Below are positions 33,686 to 44,740 of a stretch of 64,000 nt of DNA, in pieces. Source of the stretch: Hsuehochloa calcarea (Eukaryota > Streptophyta > Magnoliopsida > Poales > Poaceae); assembly GCA_036346395.1 (NCBI GenBank), contig CM070598.1, positions 7,857,517 to 7,921,516 of the forward strand. Reading direction: 5' to 3'. The first letter of the stretch is position 1. Each line of letters starts with the position of its first letter. The notes below the pieces were generated by a model. That model was not told where the DNA came from and made no database searches. It saw nothing but the letters and a program-made list of their open reading frames with translations. Made by a program: the position numbers and the translations under genes.

Positions 33686-35640
33686 TAATTTTGTACCAAA
33701 TGAGGGAGCATAAATGTGGTGGTCTAGTGGATGCAAACAACAAGGACAAGGTGGAGTGCAAGTTCTGTGGTCATCTGAGCAAGGAGGGTCCATCGGTTGA
33801 AGGAACATGTGGCCAATGTTGGCAAATCAATGCGCACACAGGAGGCTAAAGACAAGTATCACTCAAAAGGAAGAGGAAGGAGCAGTGTTCGGACAAGCCT
33901 CGAGTTCGATGTGAAGTGCGGCATTGACCCATTTCGATAGGAAGAGGTGAAGTATAATGAAGGAACATGCACTAAGCTGGCTGATGGATCCAGCTTTTGT
34001 CACCAAAAGAGATGTCGATGTGTCACACACAAGTGAAGTCATATTTGAACTAGTGGACAAAGCAATTGAAGACATTGGTCCGGATGATGTGGTGCAAGTA
34101 GTGATGCATAATGCTTCTAACAACATGGGAGCAAAGAAGCTATTGCTTGAGAAGAGACCAAACATCTTTTGGACCTCTTGTGCAACTCACACAATCAATT
34201 TGATGCTCCAAGGAATTGGCAAGATGCCACGGTTCAAGAAGGTGATTGACCAAGCAAAGGCATTCACCATATTTGTCTATGGGCACACAAGAACATTGGA
34301 GTGCTTGAGACACTTCACAGAGGGAGAGAGATAATAAGGCGGGAGTGACTAGGTTTGCTTGACTTTTCTCACTTTGAACAAAGATGCTAGAGAAGAAGGA
34401 CCAACTAAGAAAGATGGTGGTTCATAATAGGTGGGACACATTGAAGGATGTGAAGTCAAAAAGGGAAAAGATGCAACAAAGAACAATATTGAGTCCAACC
34501 TTTTGGAAGGATGTGAAGTGTGTTTGAGTGTTTTTGAGCCATTGGTCAAAGTTCTTCGTTTGGTTGATGGGGATGTGAAGCCATCAATGGGTTTCATATA
34601 TGGAGAACTATCAAGGCAAAGAGAGAGATCAAGGAAGCCTATGGCAATGTTCAGCCCGCTACAACGGTTATTGCTATTATTGACAAGAAGATGAAAGGAA
34701 GACTTGATTCTCCATTGCATTTGATCGCCTATGCTGAATCCATACTCTGACTATGGCAACCCATCAATCTTTGATGATGCCACAATAATGTAAGGATTTA
34801 TCATTTGTGTAGAGACTTTTATCATCATGATGAGGACAAGCAAGATCAGTCACAACCTTGAACTAAAGAAGTTTATCAATAGAGAAGGACCATTTAACAA
34901 GAAGCTTGCAAAGACTTGTGAAAATTTGAGTACAACCTGTAACTCATATTACATGGTGTTATAGAGTTCTTGACTTGTCGCTATCATTATCACATTCTTT
35001 ACACACCTTATTGCAACTTTTGTTATTGCTATTACATTACATGGTCAGTTATATAGTTTCGCTCATTTATTTCAAAGATTGTATTCAAACAAAAGCTTTA
35101 CGTGAAGTTGGCAACAAGGATCCTATCTCGACATCAAGCTCTTCCGTTGTGAAAGAAATTGGAGTACATTTGAAATGGTTAGTCCCTATCTCTTGCCCGA
35201 TTTCAAAGAAGAAACTTATAGGAATGAAAATAGTTATATGCTCTCATGTTTAATTTGTAGATACACACTAAGAAGAGAAATAGGCTTACTACAACCCGAC
35301 TCAACAAATTGGTCTTTATTCAATTCAACTCCAAGTTGATTAATAAGAAAGAAAGGATAGTGTCAAAGAAAACCACCGATGTTCTCTTGTCTAGTGAGAC
35401 AAGCTGAAGCTCAAGGTTTTCTCAGATGAGGATGGAGATGATTGTGCAATAGTTGTCTATAGAGATGAGGAAGATGAGGAGATGGAAGGTACAGGATACC
35501 TTGGTACATTATTGGAGAAGCAAGGGAGGACCAACAACTTGAGTCGCTAGAAGTGCAACTTTATGAAGGAGAAGAATTTGACTCAAGAAGAAGAGTTTGA
35601 TGAAGATGAGGATGAATATATGGAACCCTATTGAAGAAGA
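33686..35640 (+). pseudogene. hAT-superfamily transposase pseudogene (BED, DUF659)
   Basis: A BED-type zinc finger start (REHKCGGLV, then VECKFCGHLSKEG) lies at 33701-33790, right after a splice-acceptor-like TTTGCAG. DUF659-like sequence follows: HTSEVIFELVDKAIEDIG, VVMHNASNNMGAKKLL, FWTSCATHTINLMLQGIGKM, AFTIFVYGHTRTLECLRHF (33957-34334). After frameshifts, a further stretch resembles the hAT family middle region (NRWDTLKDV, VKPSMGFIYGEL, 34420-34620). The C-terminal hAT dimerisation domain is weak or lost. The frame has many stops, so no functional transposase can be made. The relic sits inside the MURA gene. Confidence 0.75.
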
Positions 35641-36162
35641 TATGGCGGTGGGGCTTTATCATGTCATGTTTATCTTTTAATTGTATCTTTAACTTATGAA
35701 CTTAGAACTCCTGCAATTGTGTGCTTGTGTGCACTGTGTTCGTATTTTAAGAACTGAATTATGTGTTGTTCGCACCATTTAATTTTCTTTGTCTCATCGT
35801 TATCCCTACATGTTTGTGGTTTCAAATGGCTATCATTTGTTCTTGATAATGTCGATGGATAGGAAAGGGCTAAGATCATTGAGATAAGTACCTAACCCGC
35901 TCTTTCCTATTTTTGTATAACTTGTATTGTTCATATGGTCTGATTTGTCCATTTATATTTAACTACTAATATGGTCTGTTTCTCCACTTGTATTGTCAGC
36001 AGAACATCACATTTGTATTGTATCAACTATCAACTATGAACTAAGCATGAACATCGCTTTTCTATCAACTAAGGTATGTCTATTGACCTTTCCTCTTTTA
36101 TAAAATTCACTGCTACTATATTTATATAATTTATTTAGCTATATATGCCGAGATACAAAAAT

Positions 36163-36255
36163 GTCAAACGCTTAGGCCTAGGCTCGCTTAGTCGCGCCTA
36201 GGCGCTAGGCGATGGGTCACCGCCTAGAAACCACCTAGCGCCTAAAAAAACATTG
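36163..36255. repeat. Putative right end of the hAT relic with CCTAGGCG repeats
   Basis: A cluster of GCCTAGG/CGCTAGGCG motifs followed by GCGCCTAAAAAAACATTG. Subterminal repeats of this kind and a CAATGTT-type terminus fit plant hAT elements; the small hAT element at 42154 also begins CAATGTT. I could not find the matching left end or an 8-bp target duplication. Confidence 0.45.
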
Positions 36256-36278
36256 TGCCTCAGAGGGAAGTCTCGGCC

Positions 36279-36318
36279 TAATTTTGTACCAAATGAGGGA
36301 GCATAAATGTGGTGGTCG
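36279..36318 (+). repeat. 40-bp copy of the hAT BED-exon start
   Basis: CTAATTTTGTACCAAATGAG through GGGAGCATAAATGTGGTGGTC is identical to 33686-33725, 2.59 kb upstream. The first copy is in the hAT coding region; this one lies beyond the putative hAT right end. Confidence 0.85.
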
Positions 36319-36639
36319 GCCGGCATCAACTGCCACAAGTATCTACCGGACAAGCCTCTCGAGTTGCGGCATTGCTCCGTCAGGCTTTCGCCCATTGCGA
36401 AAAATTCCCCACTGCTGCCTCTCGTAGGAGTTTGGGCCGGAGTCTGACGAGGACGCCGACCCAAGCTCAGATGGTAGCGACGAGGGCGCACACCAAGCCG
36501 GTGATCCAACCGGGGGAAATGCGTCATCGGAGGTGCCTTACGTGGCATCGAGACTTGATGATATCGCGGTGCGTTCGCTTGTACTGCCGCAAGAAGAAGG
36601 CTCCCAATGGGGGTTTGATACGACACTCTCTTAGTTGGG

Positions 36640-38530
36640 CAGCGCTTCCCTAACAAGGTGACCGTGCAACAAGCTATAGCACGGTACGCCTTGTCCATCA
36701 GCTGTGTGTATCGAGTGCACTAGTCCAACCCAAGAAAGTACGCAGTGAAGTGCGTAGTAGAAGGCTGCCCTGCCAAGGCCAGCGCTCACCGAGCAAAGAT
36801 CTTCGGCTCGGCATTCACGGTCAAGGCGCTGACCGACCACACCTGCGAGCTCAGCGAGCCCCTTCGGCAGCATCAAAACATGACTTCCGCATATGTTGCA
36901 AGCCTCATCACACAACTAGTTGAAGCGGACGTGTCTGTCTCCCCCAAGATGCTGATGTCGGAAGTTACCAATCAGGCTAGCTATCCTGTCAACTACAGCA
37001 AGCAAAGTTCGACGAGCCAAGCAGAAGGTCATCGAGTCCATGTGCGGGACATACGAAGAGGCGTACAACCTTGTGTCGAGATTGCTTCACCAGATTGCCA
37101 AATCAAACTCCGACACGTACATAAACAAACTTGGCCGTGAAGATGCTGAGAAAGGGACCAACCGCTTCATACTGGACTGGGTGTTCTGGGCTTTCGCTCA
37201 GGCCATCGTGGACTTCCAGCTATGTCATCTCGTGCTAACGATGGATGGAACTTTCCTCACAAGGAGGTACAAGGTAACCATCCTCACCTCGTGTGGCGGC
37301 CGACGCGAATAACCAGCTTCTCCCAGTGGCATTTGCCATTGTGGAGAGCGAGAACACATCCAGCTGGCTGTGATTCCTGGTGAACATGAAGAGGACGGTG
37401 GTGGGATACCGGCCCAACGTCTGTCTAATCACAGACCGCAATGCTGGGTTGTTGGTGGCCATCAACACCATGCAGCGTGGGATGGATCTATCTCACCAGT
37501 GGAACAATATGCAATCCAGGTGGTGCATGAGGCATCTTGCATCTAACTTATTCACGTAGTTCTGCGGTCAAGAGGTTATGAAGACGTTCAAGACATTGTG
37601 TCTACAGAACCAGAGGCTGAAGTTTGACTCCATTTGGAGAGACCTGGAACACCAGACTACGAGGCATACAAAGGAGTCCACTCTGGAGGGAGAGCAACCC
37701 AGCAGTGCCATAAGCTTCTCGGAGTGGATTAATGGCCACACTCCTGAATCGGAGAAATGGTCCCTCCTCTATGACACAGACGGTGCGAGGTACGGGATTA
37801 TAACCACCAATATATCCAAGGTCTACAACAGTGTCCTCATAGGTGTGCGGTGCCTCCCTATCACCGCGATCGTCCAGGAGACATGGACTCGCACTGTTGG
37901 TTATTTCGTCAATAGAGCCACCGCAGCCAAGCGACAGATGGAGGAAGACAAGCAGTGGTCCGAGAACATACAAAGGCACATGGATCGGAAGATGGAGAAG
38001 GCCCGAATGCACAACATCCGGGTGATTGACGGCCTCAGGTAGAAGTACGAGATTAGGCTTCGGCAAAATACGTCAACAGTCATGCCAGGAGGAGGGGAAA
38101 GGAAACATGCATACACCCCTAGGTGATGTGGCGACATGCACCTGCAACAAGCCGAATCTCTTCCACAAGCCATGCTCGCATGTGTACAAGGTGTGTGCGC
38201 AAATGAGGCAGATGTCTACACCGTACATCTCCGAGTACTACGACATGCGGCACCTTTTTGGTACATGGAGTGGAGAGTTCCACTCGTATGACTTGGAAAT
38301 GAACTACAAGGATTTTTGGCCGGACATGGTGCAATGGGGTCCAAACAGGGACTCGAAGAGAATAGGGAAGGGCGATGGCAAACACGTTGCTTTCGGAAGA
38401 ACATGGATGCCAGCCAACGTACCAGTATTAGCCACACAATCAAGTGCAGAATATGCAAGACCCCTGCGCACTCAATGTAAGATTGTCACAACAGACCGAG
38501 CATGTCTGGTCGTCATTCAGTGTTGTAATT
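36640..38530 (+). pseudogene. MURA-type Mutator transposase pseudogene
   Basis: The MuDR zinc region is seen as FPNKVTVQQAIARYAL, then KYAVKCVVEGCPAKASAH (36730-36790). The MULE catalytic domain follows: LVLTMDGTFLTRRYK with the first catalytic Asp (37226-37273), PVAFAIVESENTSSWL and CLITDRNAGLLVAIN with the second Asp (37420-37465). The C-terminal SWIM zinc finger CTCNKPNLFHKPCSHVYK (CxC...CxH) lies at 38134-38190. At least two frameshifts (near 37000 and 37290) and in-frame stops (37371, 37557, 38041, 38126) inactivate it. The enzyme normally excises and inserts the element by binding the TIRs. Confidence 0.85.
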
Positions 38531-38587
38531 AAATGTATTATCTATCTTGTTTTGTGATGTACAGCAAAACTTCTACGATACCCAGGT

Positions 38588-39158
38588 ATGTCAAACTCAT
38601 CGATAAACTTCCACGCGAAGATGCTGCAGAAGCACAAGTGGCTTGTGCAGAAGGCCAAACATGTACAATACCCAGATTATTCAATAAAAGATGCTCCGGT
38701 ACCACCACGGTTTCCGGTCCTGCAATGTGTGTGTGGCGAGCCGGCGAAAATCATTCAGTCCACAAACCCAAACACCTCCGCCCGGGCGTACTACACGTGT
38801 AGGCACCACCTCGTAAGCGTTTCTTTCGCACGTATCGATTTTCCTCTCCCTATGTTGAATTTCATAAATTTTTAACTTCATCCCCATGTAATGGCAGCCC
38901 GAGATGTGCTGTCACTTCTTCCAGTGGATCGGCGGCCCAGAAATGTACGACGGGGCATTCATCCAGCAGAAATACATGTTGAACTACTCGATGCGGGCCG
39001 AGACCTTCGTGCGGTGGAAACCTTACGCACCGGACCCTGTTGAGGAGGCACCGAAGGAGCCCAGAACTTGCCCTGGTGTAATCCATATCGACGACATGAG
39101 TTATGAAAAATTTACATCCTTGTTACGTTTTTCACTGTACAATGCACTTACATCATGA
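38588..39158 (+). CDS. GRF-type zinc-finger protein carried by the MULE (two exons)
   Basis: Exon 1 (38588-38812) and exon 2 (38898-39158) join in phase across an 85-bp intron with GT (38813) and AG (38897). Together they encode about 161 residues with a GRF zinc finger: LQCVCGEPAKI, then ARAYYTCRHHLPEMCCHFFQ W, matching the GRF pattern CxCG...ARxYYxC...CxFFQW, a domain that binds single-stranded nucleic acid in other proteins. It lies about 60 bp past the end of the MURA frame and may be the C-terminal exons of the transposase transcript or a separate ORF. The exon runs into a tandem repeat where a splice donor seems lost (GACATGAGT instead of GACGTAAGT), so the last ~20 residues are probably read-through. 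Whether it is expressed is unknown. Confidence 0.5.
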
Positions 39159-39600
39159 AATCGCAGGATATGGACGACTCCGACATACTAGCCCGACATG
39201 GAGAGCCCCACGACAAGGGGAAGGGAAAAGGCTCATGCAGCTGAGCTCGGCCGCCATAGTGTATCCGGTCGCCCAGGCGTAATCCATATCGACGACATGA
39301 GTTATGAAGAATTTACATCCTTGTTACATTTTTACTGTACAATGTACTTACATCATGGAATCGCAGGACATGGACGACTTCGACATACCAGTCCGATGTG
39401 GAGAGTCCCGCGACAAGGGGAAGGCTCCTTCGACCGAGACCGACTGACGTCGTATCGTATCCGGCCGATCGGGAGCACTCCGTATCAAAGACGTAAGTTA
39501 TATACAATTTACATCCTTGTTACGTTTCTTACTGTACGATCCACTTACATCATGGAAACGTAGAACATGGACGACTTCGACACTGGCCGCCACCGTGGGT
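39072..39600 (+). repeat. Triplicated ~200-bp exon-intron unit
   Basis: Three tandem units, with ATCCATATCGACGACATGAG at 39082 and 39282 and the third equivalent near 39480. Each holds a would-be splice donor, a ~75-bp intron (TTTACATCCTTGTTAC...) and an acceptor before GACATGGACGACTTCGAC. Spacing is 201 and about 196 bp. Only the third unit keeps a GTAAGT donor. Confidence 0.8.
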
Positions 39601-39863
39601 AGCCCCGAGACAAGGGGCACCCGCAATGACACCACGGAGACTAGTTGCACACATCGTTAAATAACAGCCCCGAGACAAGCATTCTTGTAGAGCAAGCAAT
39701 GTGTCTAGAAAGCGTGGAATATCGAAAGACAACGAAGGTGCTATTGGCCTGAAAAGACTGCAAACACCAATCAACATGCATCAAAAGTGCTACTATGTGA
39801 TGAGGTGAGCTCACCAAGAAAAGAGATTGCCACGGAGACTAGTTGCAGACACCTATTTTTTAT

Positions 39864-40173
39864 GCTATATGACACTTTTTGTTAATTTAGCAGTCTACTC
39901 TGGATGATATTCTTTAATATTGTATTGTACCACAGGCTAGGTAAGCTTGCGCATGAACTAACCGAAGGGAAATGTGTGGCGTGCATGTCATATATCGATG
40001 TACCGTAGCCTTCAAAACGCACACAAGTCGGAGACTACGGTACATTGTTATATAATCTGCATACCACATATTTTTCTAAGTTGGTTCATGCACAAGCTTA
40101 TCTAGCATGTAATACAGTACATTATTAAAGAATATCACCCATGGTAAACTGCTAAATTAACAAAGAGTATCAA
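39864..40173. repeat. Long imperfect foldback (~145-bp arms)
   Basis: The left arm (about 39866-40010) and the right arm (about 40023-40173, read in reverse) align almost continuously: TTTGTTAATTTAGCAGT, GATATTCTTTAATA, TAAGCTTGTGCATGAAC and AATGTACCGTAG are shared. The loop is only about 15-20 bases. It lies near the 3' end of the MULE and may be a foldback MITE or a source of double-stranded RNA. Confidence 0.75.
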
Positions 40174-40603
40174 TTTCATCGGGTTACATGTGATAATACC
40201 CCGTCCTCCTTCATCTCAGTTTATGCACAAGTTTATCTAGACTTTGGTATATCCTGCATTATGCCATCATGTTTGGGTATATTTGTATTCATATTTTGTT
40301 TTCCTACATTTGTATGTGTATTTTGGTTTTTATATGTGCACTCTTGCGCCATATTATATATCGACATCTCGAATGGAGTTGCAATGCAGTTTTTTTTTCA
40401 TATATTCCAAGTCACATGAAATCATGAAACCCTAATTTCTGAAACCTAAAATCCAAAATTTTCACGACTTAAATCCTAAATTTTACAATTCCAGAACACA
40501 TATCAAATTATCCAAACAGTACACATTCAAATCCACTGTATGAGGATCCTTCAAAATAGAATTCATAATTTTTGGAGCTTAATTTCTATATTTGCAAATT
40601 CGT

Positions 40604-41027
40604 ACAATCAGTACACTTATATGAAATTATAAGAAAAATTTTGAAGGAATAAAATTATAGAAAATTTACCCAAGCAAGTACACTGTGTCGAGAGGTTTCA
40701 CAAAATATTTTGTGATTTTTAGAACTCGTTTGCTATATTTAAAATTTTTACAATGAGCCGTGAAACCTAATTTTCAAAACCCTAAATAAACCCTAATCTA
40801 AAACCTAACTGACACGTAGCGGCGTCAAGGTGTTGCCGCACAGCCGTCCGCGGCAATAGGCGTGACGTGCCGACGTTGCCGCACGACGGCCGTGCGACAA
40901 TGGCGGGCAGGGAGGTCTTGCCGCACGACGGCTGTGTGGGAACGGTGTAATTTTTACAAATACGCTCGGAAGACGACCATTTCTATAAATACACAATCAA
41001 AACGTGCCAAAACAACAACAAAAATTC
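40604..41027 (-). repeat. Right terminal inverted repeat of the MULE
   Basis: Reverse complement of the left TIR. It contains a GC-rich insert with CCGCACGACGGC repeats (about 40870-40945) that is diverged or absent on the left. Confidence 0.85.
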
Positions 41028-41036
41028 CAAGTTCAT
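41028..41036. repeat. Right 9-bp target duplication of the MULE
   Basis: CAAGTTCAT, identical to 31563-31571. Confidence 0.9.
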
Positions 41037-42153
41037 TTCTTCATTTACGACGAGTGACCCAGGTATCCACTAATGCCACCTCTGCATTAGCTTCTTCTAA
41101 TGCAGAGGATCCGTGTCCCAATCCCGCTTCATGCTCCCTCCAACGTCGTAACTCACCAACAACTTATCTACTCAATCCCCCACCCACCGAGCCAGCCTTG
41201 TCTTTCCAATCTCCTATTCCCCTCTCCTCTTAGCTCAACAACGCAACCAAGGAATCCATGAGGAATAGGAGAGCCCCACAAGTCTCGTTAGTTGTGCCTT
41301 GGAGTGCGATCTCAACGCCATCGACGTCAATCGACCACTCCATTGAAAGAGTATGGCACTACTCGTGGTGCCCGACGAGGTTCAAGGCGCGACCTCTCCG
41401 TCTCCGTGAGCATCACCATGGGTGCAACCTATCCCTCGTTGTGGGAGCTCGAGGAAGCCCAGAGCTACGTCAGATGCACAGCCAGAGGAGCTATGGGTGG
41501 CAGATATGAGCCTGCTAACGACGAGGCGCCCGACCGACCGCCACATCCTCCACGCATGAGCTCAACCCTCGCCGCCGCTCGTCTCCTCTGGTAGGTTGGG
41601 TGCTGGCATTTACCGAATTGTGGCAACACCTTTCTTAGTTTGTTGCCTAAAGCGAAAAAATTTGTTGCAGCCTCTTCTCAAATGTTGAGAAGTCTTGCAG
41701 TTTGGTATTTATTGTTGTCTTTGGGTTCTTTATGTGTTGCACCTGATTTTTGTTGTTGCAGTAGGATGTCTAATTGTTACACCGAGGAATCCATACTCGT
41801 TGCATCGAGTTGAGAATTTATTGCACTGATAAGACTTTTTTCGTCCTGAGAGATAATGTCAGCGTTGTATAACAATATATTTGTTGCATCATATGAGAAT
41901 TTGTTGCATACTTACTAAATAATTGTTGTCTCACTGATTTTTGTTGTGTTCGATCGGATAATTAAGATCAAACCTTACATCGTGCATCGTACGGTGGACG
42001 CTAGTCACTCCCTATACGGTACTATGATCTTGGTCCTGTCAATCCGAAAACCATCTTGTCTATGACCTGATTCCTGACAATCTTGAGTATAATACAGGTG
42101 GTTGATGACAATCCTGTGTTCTTACTATCAAAAAATTCTGCTTTCCTTTCTAG
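41037..42153. other. Unassigned spacer with TTGTTGCA motifs
   Basis: No gene is recognisable. The part 41640-41950 carries several TTGTTGCA motifs, and about 41128-41195 resembles about 30178-30240. Open frames at 41258-41594 resemble nothing known. Confidence 0.35.
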
Positions 42154-42571
42154 CAATGTTCTAAATAACGGTCACCCAACCTTTTAGTGTTTATACGGTA
42201 AGCGGCTTTGTAAACTTTTTACTATTTAAAATTTAGAGAAATATATGCATGTGTTTGTATTAACAAAATAAACATCTAATTCATCTTCTTTCATGCATAT
42301 AGAATGAAACTACCAGGCTATCAACAATTGTCCACAGCAGTGACATTAAGAGAAAAGATGACACGATGTGAATGTAATTAAAGAATCATAATTGAATGAA
42401 TGAACAGCTTTATATGGCAATCTTGCAACTTTACACAATAAACGGGCCTGTTAAATGTTAACAGCCATTAAACCGAATAAACGCCAGATAAAACGGACAA
42501 ATCTTGAAATGTCCAGAAACGTAACGGGAAGGGGACATTTACCGTTTTAACGGCCGTTATTTAGAACACTG
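42154..42571. mobile_element. Small non-autonomous hAT element (418 bp)
   Basis: The 18-bp termini CAATGTTCTAAATAACGG (42154-42171) and, in reverse, CAGTGTTCTAAATAACGG (42571-42554) differ at one base. The flanking 8 bp, CTTTCTAG and CTTTGGAG, match at 6 of 8 positions, fitting an aged 8-bp hAT target duplication. It has no coding capacity. Confidence 0.75.
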
Positions 42572-43946
42572 CTTTGGAGACTTGCTAATTAGATTCCTAT
42601 ATGTCGACACATGCAATCGCAAGCTTTCCTCCTTGGGCTCAAGCAGTTTGACGATCAGCAGCCAGCCCACCCAGCCATGTCACAAGGAAAAGACATCGAG
42701 AATACAGCTCCTAGTCACAGATATGTATATAAAGCTTAAAAGACGTAATCATCATTTGCCATAGCTGCCAGACTTCAATTAAAATAGGCAAGCAACTGGG
42801 CATCACCTAGACACCTACGCAATTGCCTTGCCAACAGTCCAACCTTTTAGCAGCTACTTTCTCATAAAGCAGTGCGCACTAACACAAGACATATTCTTCC
42901 ACCACATCAAAATAAATTTAACCAAAGTGCAAAACGGCAGTTGCTGCCGATAAGAATCACCACAAATTTGAGATTGGAATTCCATAATCAGATTAAGATT
43001 AGTACATGGCAAGCTGCAGGTGCAACACCTGTATCAGGGTTGAATTGACAAAGATCTGACTTTGTGCAGCCACAGCTACATAAATATTCCAATCACTGAT
43101 TTTCAGGTTCAAGTACCACGATGCCTCGAGTTCTACAGGAAAGCTGGAAAATGTTTCGTCACTTGACCAAAAACACCTGCTACTCACCATAATATTCCAA
43201 TCACTGATTTTCAGGTTCAAGTACCACGATGCCTCGAGTTCTACAGGAAAGCTGGAAAATGTTTCGTCACTTGACCAAAAACACCTGCTACTCACCTTCC
43301 TGGAGATTTCTGGTACACTACCTCATGTTAAAAGTTCAGCGTCCTCAATTCGAAATAATGCATTGTCCATGATAGCAACCTCACCTACCAAATCGTGAGA
43401 GAAAAAAACTTTATAAACCAACCGAAAGTTGCAAAAGGAAAAGGAGAGAAGTGATTGAAATCAGGGCTGACACACTTTAGCGGAAGAAGACAAAATGCGG
43501 GAGCACCACTAGCTCTAGTGGATGCTAAGGAAAAGAAACCGTACTTTTCAATCAATAAGCATTTAGCTATCTCTAGTTGATTGAACTAGCGTAGTAGCAA
43601 ACCTCTGCTGAGGTATCCAATCATGGCATATGTCAAGAAATTTCAGCTGTTCAGTGGTTAGCTGTAACACTACCCGAGAGTTCTGGCATAACCATTCTAA
43701 GATTATTTTTTACTGTAGGCTTCAGTGATGCAGAAGGAATAAAAGATATATCGTCATATCACATTGCACTATAGACCGGCATCTTGCTGTCTAGATCCAA
43801 CTGTATCTTTGTTTGATATCGTATGCCACATGGAATAATGTGCCATTGGACCACCGCAGCTGCCGTACTGATAATGTTACTTAACAGTAGTAAAATAACA
43901 AACAAGGGCTTGAAAACCATTAAAATACTGTACTACTGGTTATTGC
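42572..43946. other. Spacer with a 108-bp tandem duplication
   Basis: Two near-identical copies of a 108-bp unit start at 43083 and 43191 (AATATTCCAATCACTG to CTGCTACTCACC). No gene or transposon end is recognised in the rest. Confidence 0.6.
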
Positions 43947-44611
43947 TGTTAGTACAGGATTTTTTGTAGTATGGCATACCTCTTATACTCTGTAACATCC
44001 CAAATGTGGATTTGTGTTTCCAGTGTAAGAAAACCAGAAGAAATTAAAACTTTTCTTGCATCTTAAAACCCTTGGTCCTCTCCGTAATTCTTTCAAAAAG
44101 AATTATGGAAAAATCAAAATACAATCTCCATTTGACAACAATCAAAAACCTCCTTGGCATAGATCTTATGCCGAACCCTTGGAGATATTTCTCTTGAGTT
44201 TTAGGGAGGCTTGGCAACACCTCTGAATTATCTCATGATTTTTAGAAATTATTTGATAATTTCTGGAGGCGAGTCAAAGCTTGGTCAAACCATAGCTTTC
44301 ACCTTCTAGAATTTCTGAAGGAAAATTCAGTACATTAAAACCTCTCGAAATTTCATATGAGATTCCTCCTCCGATTAAAAATTTCGTAATTTTGTCTTGC
44401 TACCTTAAATAACTCCAAAATAATTTAAAATTTCGTAATTTTTGGAGCTTGCTTGCTACCTTAAATAATTCTCCAAAAATCAGTTATTCAAATTCAAACC
44501 CTAACTGGTTTCACTATTCCTTCGGTTCGATGTCGGACTCGGGCTCAAGCCACTGAACTCGGTCCAGTCCACTAACTGTACCAACTCGGTCGTTCGGGCG
44601 CCAGGGTCGTG

Positions 44612-44740
44612 AGCCGTTGGATCGGTATCGAACGGTCTTCGACCAGCCGGACGATGGAGTCGTTTTAATCCACCCGATCTAACGCAGCCGTTGGATCGGT
44701 ATCGAACGGTCTTCGACCAGTCGAACGATGGGATAGGTTC
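44612..44740. repeat. ~78-bp tandem repeat inside the solo LTR
   Basis: CCGTTGGATCGGTATCGAAC followed by GGTCTTCGACCAG occurs at about 44614 and 44691, with a partial third copy after it. Confidence 0.75.

Larger units (their letters stand above)
31572..41027 (+). mobile_element. Mutator-like element (MULE), 9.46 kb, with nested hAT relic
   Basis: Long terminal inverted repeats (31572-31952 and 40604-41027) start GAATTTTT and share GTTTTGGCACGTTTT and GTATTTGTAAAAAT near the ends. The perfect 9-bp target duplication CAAGTTCAT flanks them. Inside, on the plus strand, are a promoter with TATA box, a broken MURA transposase (N-terminal part from 32839, main part 36640-38530), and a GRF zinc-finger ORF (38588-39158). 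A hAT transposase relic interrupts the MURA region. Thus this is an autonomous-type MuDR-like element that has lost function. Its left end is 1.84 kb downstream of the AOS stop codon. Confidence 0.9.
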
